From Streptacidiphilus sp. 4-A2 (lineage in GTDB: Bacteria > Actinomycetota > Actinomycetes > Streptomycetales > Streptomycetaceae), in NCBI GenBank assembly GCA_014284505.1, contig JAAFYY010000001.1:4898001-4962000 (forward strand): a stretch of 64,000 nucleotides of DNA, in the 5' to 3' direction. Position 1 is the first letter of the stretch. Every line of letters begins with the position of its first letter. A program made the position numbers and the translations under genes. Positions 30,589 to 40,876 of the stretch are shown piece after piece. The notes beneath the pieces are model-generated. The model searched no databases and was not told where the DNA came from. It was given only the letters and a program-made list of their open reading frames with translations.

Positions 30589-32249
30589 ACGCTGCCCACC
30601 GCGCCCAGCGGCAGCGCGCCCGACCTGGGTCCCAATGTGCTGACCTTCAACCCCTCGATGTCCAGCGCGACCATCCAGGCCCAGATCAACAACGTCTACA
30701 GCCAGCAGGAGTCCAACCAGTTCGGCACCCAGCGCTACGCGCTGCTTCGCCCCGGCAGCTACAACGTCAGTGTGCGGTGGGCTTCTACACTCAGGTCGCG
30801 GGTCTGGGCCTGTCCCCACGCAGACCACCATCACCGGCGGCGGCGTCAGCGCCGACGCCTCCTGGAACAGCGGCAACGCGACCGAGAACTTCTGGCGGTC
30901 GGCCGAGAACCTGACCCTGGACCCCTCCTCCGGCACCACCGAGTGGGCGGTGTCGCAGGCCTCGCCGCTGCGGCGGGTCGACGTCGAGGGCAACCTGGTG
31001 CTCGACGACAACGGCGGCTGGTCCAGCGGCGGCTTCCTCGGTGACTCCGAGGTCAGCGGGCAGGTCAACTCCGGCAGCCAGCAGCAGTGGCTCCCGCAAC
31101 GACCAGATCGGCAGCTGGACCGGCTCCAACTGGAACATGGTCTTCGTCGGCGACACCGGCCCCCTCGACCAGCTTCCCCAGCCCGCCGTACACCTCGGTC
31201 GCGCAGACCCCGACCAGCGCCGAGGCGCCCTTCCTCTACATCGACAGCTCCGGCAACTACCAGGTCTTCGTGCCGGGCGACCGGAGCAACTCGGTCGGCA
31301 CCGACTGGGCCGGCGGCACCCCGGCCGGGACCTCCCTGCCCATCGGTGACTTCTACATCGCGACCCCTCCGACACCTCGGCCACCATCAACGCGGCGCTG
31401 GCGGCAGGCAAGGACCTGCTGTTCACCCCGGCGTCTACCAGCTCGACAGCAGCCTCGACGTGACCAACCCGGACACCGTGGTGCTGGGTCTCGGCCTGGC
31501 CACCCTGGTCGCGGACAACGGCAGCACCGCCATCTCGGTGGCCGACGTCAACGGTGTGCGGATCAGCGGTCTGATCGTGGACGCCGGCAGCACCGACTCG
31601 TCGGTGCTGATGCAGGTCGGCCCGACCGGCTCGAACGCGAACCACGCGGCCGACCCGACCGTGCTGTCCGACGTCTACTTCCGCATCGGCGGAGCCACCG
31701 TCGGCAAGGCCGACCAGACGTTGCAGATCAACAGCGACAACGTCATCGGCGACAACATGTGGTTGTGGCGGGCGACCACGGCAACAGCGGAACCGTCGGC
31801 TGGACCACCAACACCGCCGCCAACGGCCTGGTCGTCAACGGCGCGAACGTCACCATCTACGGGCTGGCGGTCGAGCACTACCAGCAGTACCAGGTGCAGT
31901 GGAACGGCAACGGCGGAAGCACCTACTTCTACCAGAGCGAGATGCCGTACGACCCGCCCAACCAGGCGGCCTGGATGAACGGCGGCAGTGACGGCTACGC
32001 GTCGTACAAGGTCGCCAGTAATGTCACCAGCCACCAGGCCTACGGCCTCGGCGTGTACTGCTACTTCAGCACCAACCCGGCCGTCGTCGCCGACCACGCC
32101 TTCGAGGTGCCGGACACCTCGGGGTCGGCCTGCACGACATGGTCACCGTCTCCCTCGGCGGCACCGGGACGATCAGCCACATCGTCAACGGGACCGGAGC
32201 CGCGGTCGACTCCGGCAGCACGGTGGCGGACCTGGTCAGCTACCCGTAA
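29968..32249 (+). CDS. secreted CBM13-linked beta-helix protein, GH55-like
   Basis: A signal peptide (GGIALAVLALTIAAPGTVTAA), a low-complexity Gln/His/Arg linker, a CBM13 module (GQITGYGGLCIDDRSAST) and then a long parallel beta-helix region. The last 200 residues, DNMWLWRADHGNSGTVGWTTNTAANGLVVNG, VEHYQQYQVQWNGNGGSTYFYQSEMPYDPPNQ and SNVTSHQAYGLGVYCYFS, match actinobacterial proteins labelled GH55-like or coagulation-factor-like. GH55 enzymes cut beta-1,3-glucan, so with the preceding chitinase this protein would help attack fungal walls; that activity is inferred. About 760 residues. Frame slips near 30230, 30362, 30470, 30537, 30573, 30760, 30820, 31095, 31180, 31370, 31428, 31780 and 32130. 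Confidence 0.75.
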
Positions 32250-32268
32250 CCGGGCGACAGTCGCGGCC

Positions 32269-32293
32269 GGGCCGGGTTCCTCGAACCCGGCCC
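32269..32293. terminator. perfect hairpin terminator
   Basis: GGGCCGGGTTC (32269-32279) and GAACCCGGCCC (32283-32293) form an 11-bp stem with a CTC loop between the convergent beta-helix and YceI genes. It can work in both directions. Confidence 0.9.
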
Positions 32294-32320
32294 CGTCTGC
32301 CGTGTACGCGCGGGGCCGGC

Positions 32321-32864
32321 TCAGCGGGTGAAGCGGAGCGAGAGCTCGACCGTGGTCAGGCCCTTGAGCATGCCGCCCCGGTTCCAGTCCATGCCGAACT
32401 GGGCGCGGTCGACCACCACCTCCCCGGTGAGCGTCACCGCGTCCGCCCGGCCGCGCCGTGCGCACGGTGAAGTCCAGCGGACGGGTCCGGCCGAGGACCG
32501 TGAGCCGGCCGGTGACCGCGGCGGTGTCCGGCCGGTGGGGACGACCCGGTCGGCGGCGAACTCGAACCGCGGGGAACTTCTGCACATCGAAGAAGTCACC
32601 GCTGCGCAGGTGGTTGTCCAGCTTGGACTTGCCGGAGGAGACCGAGGCCGCCGCCACGTTCAGCGTGCCCTGCGCGGTGCCGTCGGCCGCGGTCTCCCCC
32701 TCGCCACCGACCTCGGTGAAGACCGCCTTGACCGTGACCAGGCCCCACACCGACTTGTGCCGGACACCGACCGTGGACGCCGCGGCGTCGAGAGTCCAGT
32801 GGCCGGTGCCGAGTCCGGAGGGTGCGGCGGCGGGACTGGCGCCGCCGGTCGTGCTGTCTGCCAT
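32321..32864 (-). CDS. YceI-family protein
   Basis: About 180 residues with the lipocalin-like YceI fold. It starts MADSTTGGASPAAAPSGLGTG and then GHWTLDAAASTVGVRHKSVWGLVTVKAVF, the hallmark start of the domain; KLDNHLRSGDFFDVQKFP and the end VTLTGEVVVDRAQFGMDWNRGG are also typical. YceI proteins bind isoprenoid or fatty amide ligands; there is no signal peptide, so this one is cytoplasmic. Frame slips near 32570, 32535 and 32450. It follows the azoreductase gene on the same strand by 83 bases, which may indicate co-transcription. Confidence 0.88.
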
Positions 32865-32947
32865 GACGGAGATCCTTTCGTGACGGTGCGGCTGTACGGG
32901 GTACCCGAGGCGTGGGGCTGCCGGGGTACGGGGGTCGGGGGGACGTC

Positions 32948-33599
32948 TCAGGCGGCCTGCGCGTGCGCGGCGGCTATCCGCTTGCCCAGCGTCCCGGCGT
33001 CCTCGTGCGCCCGGGCCCGCGAGGCGTCGGCCTGGTCGATCAGGCCGCCATCGCCGGGTTGATCCGGGCCAGGGTCAGCTCCGGCACCACGAACTCCACC
33101 GAGAGGCCGAGCATCCCGCCAGCACCTTCTCCAGGTAGGTCTGGACGAACTCGAAGCCCTCCCGGGGCGTCCCGGGCCCGTAGGCACCGCCCCGGGAGGC
33201 CACCACGACCACCGGTGTACCGGCCGCGGAGGGTGCCTCGCCGCCGGTGCGGCCCATCACGATCACCTGGTCCAGCCAGGCCTTGAGGGTGGAGGGGATG
33301 GAGAAGTTGTACATGGGCGCGCCGATGACCACGGCGTCCGCCTGCTCCAGTTCGGTCACCAGCTGCTCGCGCAGGGCGACCGCGGCCCGCTGCTCCTCGG
33401 TCAGCGTGGCGGGGTCGGCGTAACCGGCGGTGATCGTGGCCGCGTCCAGGTGCGGCAGCGGGTCCGCGGCGAGGTCGCGGTGGATGACCGTGCCCTCCGG
33501 GTGCTCGGCCTGCCACGCGCTCCGGAAAGTGGCCGTGACCTCGCGCGATGCGGAGCCCTCGGTCAGGGCGGAGGAGTCGATGTGCAGCAGTGTGGCCAT
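32948..33599 (-). CDS. azoR: FMN-dependent NADH-azoreductase / quinone reductase
   Basis: Flavodoxin-like reductase of about 217 residues, acting in the cytoplasm on azo compounds and quinones. MATLLHIDSSALTEGSASREVTATFRSAW holds the FMN phosphate site, and VVIGAPMYNFSIPSTLKAWLDQV is the signature. VVVVASRGGAYGPG follows, then the family C-terminus. Frame slips near 33120 and 33047. It diverges from an HxlR regulator gene, a layout like the YodB-AzoR1 pair of Bacillus subtilis, so induction by quinones or diamide-type stress is likely. Confidence 0.88.
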
Positions 33600-33684
33600 G
33601 GGAGTGCTCCAGTTTCATAGCTGTCGAGGGTCGGAACACCGGCCTTCGGGCACGTTTTTCGTTCGTAACTAGTAGTACCACACC

Positions 33685-33725
33685 AGCTTACTTTTACGCA
33701 GCAGCAGTGGGTCTGCGCGTAAGCT
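33685..33725. promoter_or_regulatory. inverted repeat, candidate HxlR operator
   Basis: AGCTTAC (33685-33691) and GTAAGCT (33719-33725) form an inverted repeat in the 132-bp region between azoR and the HxlR gene. A second weak palindrome, GTAACTAGTAGTAC, lies at 33665-33678. Either could bind the regulator dimer. Confidence 0.5.
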
Positions 33726-33731
33726 GTTCCC

Positions 33732-34136
33732 ATGACGACGGAACAGGCCGACCAGGCGCAGGCACTGCCGTGCCCGGCATCGGCGACCCGATCTGCACCG
33801 AAGCGGGCAGCGCGGTGGAACGCGTCTTCAAGCTGCTCGGCAAGCGCTGGACCGGGCTGATCATCGCCTCGCTGATGGGCGGACCGGTCCACTTCGCCGA
33901 GTTCCGCCGCGCCGTCCCGGGCATCAGCGAACGGGTCCTCTCCGACCGGCTCACCGAGCTCACCGCCGCCGGTCTGGTGCTGCGCCAGGTCGACCCCGGA
34001 CCACCGCTGCGGGTCAGCTACGGCTGACCGAGGCCGGGGCCGGGCTGCGTCCGGCGATGGTCGAACTGGGCCGCTGGGCGAGGACTACCTGCCCAGGGAG
34101 CAGTCCGCCGGCTGCCCCGGCCAGCCGTCGCTGTAG
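33732..34136 (+). CDS. HxlR-family redox-type regulator
   Basis: About 133 residues. The winged helix is clear: AVERVFKLLGKRWTGLIIASLMGGPVHFAEFRRAVPGISERVLSDRLTELTAAGLVLRQV. One Cys (GDPICTEAG) lies just before the domain, where YodB/HypR-like members have their redox-sensing Cys. Frame slips near 33765, 34020 and 34078; repaired, it ends REQSAGCPGQPSL at 34136. It diverges from azoR and most likely represses it until electrophiles modify the Cys; the sensing mechanism is inferred from the family. Confidence 0.85.
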
Positions 34137-34265
34137 CCGCCCCCGCTCCCCTCCCGATCGCCCGCGCGATACCGCCCCGGGGTAGTGGTGCCCGTCGGCG
34201 CGCACGCCTCACCCGAAGGGCGGCGACCCGGCCGGGGGACAGTGGAGCACCCGGCCGCAATCACG

Positions 34266-34295
34266 TTGCAGCCGCTCGACGGCCGCGCCTATGCT
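34266..34295 (+). promoter_or_regulatory. promoter of the T-box transcript
   Basis: TTGCAG (34266-34271) and TATGCT (34290-34295) are separated by 18 bp, and the T-box stem I begins about 10 bases after the -10 element, where transcription would be expected to start. Confidence 0.6.
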
Positions 34296-34305
34296 CCTCG
34301 GCAAC

Positions 34306-34549
34306 GCGATGAAGGAGCCGAGTAACCGCCGGTCCTGCGAGCCGAGAGAGCTGCCGACTGCTGTGAAGGCGGCCTCGCGTCCAGCGGTGAAGACACTCCT
34401 GAGCGCGGGGAGGAAATGCCCGCCGACCGGCCCCCGTCAACGGGCCAGAACGAGGCCGTCACCCCGGTGGCGGCGAAAGCGTGGTGGCACCGCGAGCAGC
34501 CCTTCTCGCCCACGCTTCCAAGGGATCAGCCCGTCCCTGGAGGACTGCG
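34306..34549 (+). promoter_or_regulatory. T-box riboswitch with an Asp (GAC) specifier, translational type
   Basis: Stem I: GCG (34306) pairs with CGC (34404-34406), an ATGA/GAG internal loop suits the K-turn, and AGGAG (34313-34317) pairs with CTCCT (34396-34400). The loop above has GAGTA on the 5' side and GAA-GAC-A on the 3' side, so the specifier is GAC (34392-34394), Asp. The distal part has the AG-bulge GAGAGAG (34344-34350) and CTGTGAA (34361-34367). The antisequestrator is GCGTGG / CCACGC with the bulge TGGCACC (34485-34491) and upper helix GCGAG / CTCGC. TGGC is complementary to the GCCA 3' end of tRNA-Asp. No T-run follows; instead CCAAGGGA can pair with TCCCTGG over the GGAGG at 34539. 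Control is therefore probably at translation, switched on by uncharged tRNA-Asp. Confidence 0.88.
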
Positions 34550-35863
<1,314 letters not shown>

Positions 35864-35870
35864 CGGGCGG

Positions 35871-35920
35871 CCGACCCACACCGAACCACACCAACTCACG
35901 CCGACCCACACCGACCCACA
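35871..35920. repeat. five 10-bp units, CCGACCCACA type
   Basis: CCGACCCACA at 35871, 35901 and 35911, with CCGAACCACA and CCAACTCACG between. They directly follow the AspRS stop; the rest of the 287-bp gap to the next gene shows no other structure. Confidence 0.85.
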
Positions 35921-36150
35921 CTGCCGGACGCCGATTCGCGCCGCCGGACGCCCGGACCGGGTCCGGCTGATCATCTGCCCGAGAAACTGGCCGCCGCCGC
36001 GGATCAACCCGGCGGCGGCCGGGCATAGTTGAACGCAGAATCACTCAGCACCGGTACTCACGGGTTCCTCCATGGCCGCAGCGCACAGCAACCGCAGCGC
36101 GCCACACCGCACCGCAGCCGCACCGCGGAAGGACCCGGCGAAGGGGAAGC

Positions 36151-37318
36151 ATGACCACCACAGCCGCCTCGGCCACCCCCGGCAGCGGCAGCCGCCCCGA
36201 CCCTGTCCCCACCCCTGCCCCCGATCACCACGCCGCAAGCCGTCCGGCGGGATGCCTTCCGGCAAGCCGCACCGAGGGCTGTCCCGACGGTCAACCCGGC
36301 AGTTCGCCCGGCAGTTTGCCCGGCGTACCGCCCGACGGTCCGCCCGACGAGGGTCCCGACTGCCGTCCCCGCACCGGGCCCGGCAGTGACGGCGACCGGG
36401 TCGCGGGCGCGGTCGTCGGCTGGGCCGTGGGTGACGCGCTGGGCGCGCCGTTCGAGTTCGGCCTGGGCGGCACCTTCTCCGACCGTTTCCCGCAGCCCGG
36501 TGGCGCCGACGGCAACGAGCTCTGCGGAGGCGGCGGCTGGGACCCCGGGAGGCCACCGACGACACCCAGATGGGGCTGCTGATCGCCGAATCCCTGCTGG
36601 AGCGCGGTGCCCTGGACCTGCCGGACATGTTCGACCGGTTCCGGCGCTGGGCCGCCGCCGACCCCAAGGACATCGGGATCCTCACCGAGACCGTGCTCAC
36701 CAGCCGTCTGCCCTGGAACCGCGCCGCCGAGGACTACGCCGCCAACAACATGCACGCCGCCGGCAACGGCTCACTGATGCGCGCGGTCCCGGCGGCGCTG
36801 CGCTTCGCGCACCAGCGCCTGGCCAGCCGGGTCGAGGCAGCCCGCAGCATCTCCGCGCTCACCCACGCCGATCCGGCCACCGGCTGGGGCTGCGTCATCT
36901 ATCAGGAGCTGCTGATCGCCGCACTTGAGGGCAAGGACGTCCACGCCTCACTGCCGGCCGCGCTGGAGCTGGCCGACGAACCCACCGGGCCCGCTGGCAG
37001 CGCGTACTCGCCCCGGGACTGGCACCCGCTCCAGGCCACCGAGTCCAACGGCGCGGTCTGGCCCACCCTCGGCACGCGCTGTGGGCGCTGCGCACCACCA
37101 ACGGCTTCGAGGAGGCACTGCGTGCCGTGGTCGACCTCGGCGGCGACACCGACACCGTCGCGGCCGTCACCGGCGGCCTCGCCGGAGCCGTCCACGGTCT
37201 GTCCGCCATCCCGGCCCGCTGGACCGCCCGGGTGCACACCCCGCTCCCGGGCTTCGGCCCCACCATCCGCCACGCCCCCGACCTGATAGCCCTGGCACGG
37301 AGACTGGACGAACGGTGA
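36151..37318 (+). CDS. ADP-ribosylglycohydrolase family protein
   Basis: Removes ADP-ribose from modified proteins or small molecules with two magnesium ions. The first metal motif is EATDDTQMGLL (TDDT) and the second is DLGGDTDTVAAVTGGLAGA (GDTDT). GDRVAGAVVGWAVGDALGAPFEF opens the domain at about residue 80; before it is a Pro/Ser/Gly-rich stretch of low complexity, so a start closer to GPGSDGDRVAG is possible. Frame slips near 36550 and 37078. Convergent with the first biosynthetic ligase, from which it is separated by a terminator. There is no matching ADP-ribosyltransferase nearby. Confidence 0.87.
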
Positions 37319-37327
37319 CCGGCCCGA

Positions 37328-37360
37328 ACGCCCGGCCCGCAGCATGAGCAGGCCGGGCGT
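37328..37360. terminator. terminator hairpin between convergent genes
   Basis: ACGCCCGGCC (37328-37337) pairs perfectly with GGCCGGGCGT (37351-37360). It marks the left edge of the biosynthetic locus. Confidence 0.8.
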
Positions 37361-37403
37361 CCGGGCGTCCGGGTACCCGAAGCACGCGGCGGCGCGCCTG
37401 AGA

Positions 37404-38654
37404 TCACTCCGACTCCGACTCCGTGACGAAGCGGACCGACGTCCAGCTTCCGCGCCAGTGCCCGCGCCTCCTCCGGCGTGTCCGCGCCGACCGCGATCAG
37501 CGCGACGCGGTTCTCGACCGAGCGGTGCGGCTCGATGACGTCGCCGGGGCTGACGGCCAGCTCCGCGTGGATCAGGGCCGGGTGGGCCAGCACCTCGTCC
37601 CAGCCCTCGATGGCCACCAGCCGGCCGGGCGGCGGGGTGAGGAAGCGGATCGCGGCGCCCCGGACCGGCTTCAGCGCGTCCAGGTCGATCGGGTTGCCCA
37701 GCACGTCGTCGTAGACCAGGCCGAACCACTCAAGGCCGGGGACGACATACGCCAGCATGCGGTGGATCCAGCCGCCCGCGTTGCGGACATGGACCTCGCC
37801 GAGGACGACGCCGCGCTCGGTCCACCACAGCTCCACATGGAACTGCCCGAAGCGCAGCTCCAGCGCGGTGAGGGCGGCCGCGACCTGCCGTTCCATCTCC
37901 TGCGCGGTGTCCTCGGGAGGATCGCCGGCATGACGTACTCGATCTCGAAGAAGTTCGGCGGCGGCAGCAGTTCCTTGTCGGTGAGGGCGAGGACATGCGG
38001 CACACCGTTGATGAAGACGCCTTCCGCGCTGTACTCGCGCCCCTCCACGAACTCCTCGACGATGAACGCGGACCGGACCCCCTCCGGCAGGAACTCCAGT
38101 GCCTGCGCCAGGGCGTCCGCGTCGTCGATCCGGGTCACACCCTCGCTGCCCATGGCGTCGCGCGGCTTGACCACCCACGGTCCGGTGGAGCCGCCGAGGA
38201 ATTCGAGCGCCTCGGCCTCGTCGGCGCAGACCCGGAACTGCGGCTGGAGGAATCCGGCGGCGGCCAGCGCCGCCCGCGCCTCGTCCTTGGTGCGGACCCG
38301 GTGGACGGCGTGCGGCGGGTTGCCGGGGCGGCCGAGTGCGTCGGCGGCCTCGGCGACCGCCTCCTGCGCCAGTTCCCGTACGCCGAAGACGACGTCGAAG
38401 TGGTCCCCGGCCGCGACGCGTTCGTGCACCCAGGCGGAGGTGGTGCCGCGCACCGAGAAGTCGACGGCGGTCGCGGTGTCGACGAGCTCGCTGAGCATCG
38501 AGGTCGCGGCCAGGGTGGCTTCCTGGTTGGTGAGGTGTATTCGCAGGCCGCGCTTGCGGGCCTCGCGGATCGCCGCTCCGACGACGTCGACGGCGAGGGT
38601 GGCGTCCCCGGCACCGCCGACGAAGAGAAGCTGAGGGGTGGTCGGCTCGGCCAT
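37404..38654 (-). CDS. ATP-grasp ligase 1
   Basis: About 415 residues. An N-terminal Rossmann-like part (PQLLFVGGAGDATLAVDVVGAAIREARKRG) precedes the ATP-grasp core: GPWVVKPRDAMGSEGV (ATP lysine), SAFIVEEFVEGREYSAEGVFINGVP, FGQFHVELWWTERGVVLGEVHVRNAGGWIHRML (metal and ATP residues E, N). Such enzymes join a carboxylate, through an acyl-phosphate, to an amine. The start is ATG 38654 (MAEPTTPQLL). Slips near 37920 and 37428; the repaired end is RFVTESESE. It is downstream of the glutamate mutase genes and would suit ligation of a methylaspartate-type acid; a family resemblance to carboxylate-amine ligases of dipeptide antibiotics is inferred. Confidence 0.83.
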
Positions 38655-39019
38655 CTGGGCTCCTAGGGTGGTGATGTGTGCAGATCTGGTTCGGTCGGCT
38701 CGGCAGGGTGAGGTGGCTGGCGGGGTGGGTGGCTGGCAGGGTGAGGTGGCTGACGGGGTCGGATCGCGGGCACGGACTTGCCGCTCGTCACCCGGCTCTC
38801 CGGCGGCCGGTGCGCCTCGGCGGCGTCCCGCGGACGCGCCGCCGGGCGGACGAGCGGGGTGCTCACACCGTCCGCGAAGTGCCTGAAGGACGGCGCCGGC
38901 CGGGGCGCGCAGCGTCCCGGTGGCGCACGCACAGTCTTTCACGGTGAGCCAGGTGACGACCAGTGAGAACCGTTGTCCGGCAGCATGATCACGGAGGGGC
39001 CAGCCCTTATGACGCTACG
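38655..39019. other. intergenic, short direct repeats
   Basis: This 365-bp stretch separates the glutamate mutase E gene from ATP-grasp ligase 1 on the same strand. It contains an 18-bp direct repeat, GGCAGGGTGAGGTGGCTG, at 38702-38719 and 38735-38752. I see no gene. A separate promoter for the ligase may lie here. Confidence 0.5.
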
Positions 39020-40393
39020 TCAGGACGCTGCCGCCGGGCTCTCGCCGAAGACGTTCAGGAAGTGGTTGACGTCCGAGGTCAGCCCCTTCACCATCTCGCC
39101 GAGGCCGGTGCTGCGACCGGTGGTCGCCAGGCTCTCCTCGTTGCGCCGGCGGGTGCGGTCGGAGAAGGGGAGTAAGCCCGGGGACAGGTAGCGGATGGCG
39201 CCGTCCGGCGCGCGGCGCGGGATGACCTCGGAACGGGCGTAACGGCTGGCGCTGAAGGGGATGTCGAGCCGGCCCTCCGCGAAGGCGGCCTCGATCTCCT
39301 TGTGGAGGTCGGTGGTTGCCAGGACCGGCTCCACGATCTCCGCCACTTCCTGAAGGATCCAATCCAGTTCGCTGCCCACCCGCTCCTCGTCGAGCGCGAT
39401 GAAGTCCAGCAGCGGGGAGTTGGCGCGGGAGGCCAGCAGCCCGTCGATGTTGGCGCGGGTGTCGGGGATGCCGTACGCCTCCAGATAGGTCTTGGTGATC
39501 AGCTTGGTGGCGCCGCCGAGCCGGGCGACCAGCGCGCCGTAGAGGATGAGGTCCTCGGCATGGGACCGCTCCTTCGGGAAGACGCCCATGAACTCGTGCA
39601 GTACGGCGTGGACTTCGACGCCCTCGGGGAGGTAACTCGCCGCGAGCAGCGGGATCGCCCGCAGGGCGGCCACGTCCTGCTCGAAGTGCCCGCCCTGCGG
39701 ATACGCCACCGAGATGCAGCGCACCCCCTCGCGCGCCGCGGCCACGGCCTCCAGCACGCTGACGGCCAGCGAGATCGACGGGGGCACCAGCACCGCGGTG
39801 AGCGTGCCGAACAGCTCGCGGTCCACGACCAGACCGCGCCCGGCCAGCTCGCCGCAGAGCGCGTCCACGTCCCGCCAGGCGGCCAGCGACTCACTCAGCG
39901 GCACCGCCTTCGAGTACGGCAGGTTGTACGAGATGCCGCCGCCCTCGAAGGAGGTGATGCCGGAGGCCACCGAGGTCTCGAACAGCAGCCGCGCGTCGGG
40001 CGAGCCGTGCCGGACCTCCAGCGGCGCGGCCACGGCCTCGTTCAGCTCCCGGCCGCGCTGCCACCCGTGGGTGACCAGGGGATAGCCGTTGAGCTCGGCG
40101 GAGTTGCGCAGCAGCACCGCACGGGCGTTGTCGAAACGCTTCAGCCGGGTGTGCGAGTCGATGGTGAGGGTGAGGATGTCAGGTCTGGCGTGCTGCTCCA
40201 GGTCCCGCAGCAGGGTCATCATCTGGGCGTGCGAGCCGACACCGCAGCGCGGTTGCAGGGCCACCCGCCCGGTGGCCCGCGCCGTGTGCAGCACCTCGGC
40301 TGCGGTCGGCTTCCCCAGCTCCCGGACGTATGCCACGGACTCGGCGAGAGTGGGGAGTTCCGAGGTCTCCGGCGGCGGCGCGGCGTCGTTCAT
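39020..40393 (-). CDS. glmE: methylaspartate (glutamate) mutase, epsilon subunit
   Basis: With the sigma subunit it interconverts L-glutamate and (2S,3S)-3-methylaspartate by a cobalamin radical rearrangement. The TIM-barrel subunit has 457 residues (Clostridium enzyme 483). Substrate-contact regions are present: IDSHTRLKRFDNA, LEVRHGSPDARLLFE and SFEGGGISYNLPYSKAVPLSESLAAWRDVD. SVAYPQGGHFEQDVAALRAI and LHEFMGVFPKERSHAEDLILYGA are typical of the barrel. Its ATG overlaps the stop of the sigma gene (ATGA), so equal synthesis is expected. The enzyme can supply methylaspartate to antibiotics; no methylaspartate ammonia-lyase is nearby, which argues against catabolism. Confidence 0.93.
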   Translation of the reverse strand: MNDAAPPPETSELPTLAESVAYVRELGKPTAAEVLHTARATGRVALQPRCGVGSHAQMMTLLRDLEQHARPDILTLTIDSHTRLKRFDNARAVLLRNSAELNGYPLVTHGWQRGRELNEAVAAPLEVRHGSPDARLLFETSVASGITSFEGGGISYNLPYSKAVPLSESLAAWRDVDALCGELAGRGLVVDRELFGTLTAVLVPPSISLAVSVLEAVAAAREGVRCISVAYPQGGHFEQDVAALRAIPLLAASYLPEGVEVHAVLHEFMGVFPKERSHAEDLILYGALVARLGGATKLITKTYLEAYGIPDTRANIDGLLASRANSPLLDFIALDEERVGSELDWILQEVAEIVEPVLATTDLHKEIEAAFAEGRLDIPFSASRYARSEVIPRRAPDGAIRYLSPGLLPFSDRTRRRNEESLATTGRSTGLGEMVKGLTSDVNHFLNVFGESPAAAS

Positions 40394-40827
40394 GAGGCGG
40401 CCAGCGGCTGCGGGGCGCGGGTGCGGAGCTGGTCCAGGGTGGCCGGCAGCAGCTCGGGGTCGGACAGGACGGCGTCGACGCCGAGCGCCCGGAACCGCTC
40501 CGCATCGGACGCGTCCTTGTGGCTGCCGACGGAGAGGTTGCCGCCGAGGATCACCGGGCAGTCCAGCAGGCCCTGGGCGCGGGCCGCGGGCAGGTCCTGG
40601 AGGTCCTCGTAGGCATGGCCGTTGAGGCTGCCGATGATGACGGCCTCGGCCTCGGGGTGCCAGCTGTAGGCGTCGGCGAACTCGGCGACCGAGGTGCAGG
40701 CGCCGACATTGACGACGGTGAAGCCCTGGGCCCGCAGGGAGTGGGCGATCAGCTGGTTGGCCACGACATGGGCGTCACTGGCCGCCACACCGAGGATGAC
40801 GGTGCGGGTTGCGTTTTCGTGCCGCAT
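40390..40827 (-). CDS. glmS: methylaspartate (glutamate) mutase, sigma subunit (B12-binding)
   Basis: A 145-residue cobalamin-binding protein (not the glucosamine synthase of the same symbol). The Rossmann-like B12 fold starts VILGVAASDAHVVANQLIAHSL, with the cobalt-ligand His at residue 20. The usual DxHxxG motif reads D18-A-H20-V-V-A23, so the Gly is Ala. SSLNGHAYEDL-like and VILGGNLSVGSHKDASDAERFRALGVDAV segments complete the site. The ATG is at 40827, preceded by GGAGATG. Second-last but one gene of the leftward arm, 49 bases after the desaturase. No reactivase gene (glmL) is nearby. Confidence 0.9.
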   Translation of the reverse strand: MRHENATRTVILGVAASDAHVVANQLIAHSLRAQGFTVVNVGACTSVAEFADAYSWHPEAEAVIIGSLNGHAYEDLQDLPAARAQGLLDCPVILGGNLSVGSHKDASDAERFRALGVDAVLSDPELLPATLDQLRTRAPQPLAAS

Positions 40828-40876
40828 GGAGCATCTCCGGAATTCTTCTGGTGGAATCACATCACGGGACGGCGGA

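Noticed and set aside
22829..32249. Pseudogenes for the aldehyde dehydrogenase, alcohol dehydrogenase, chitinase and GH55-like genes
   Set aside because: Catalytic motifs are all preserved in neighbouring frames, and the slips are single missing bases in G/C runs, so sequence error is more likely than decay.
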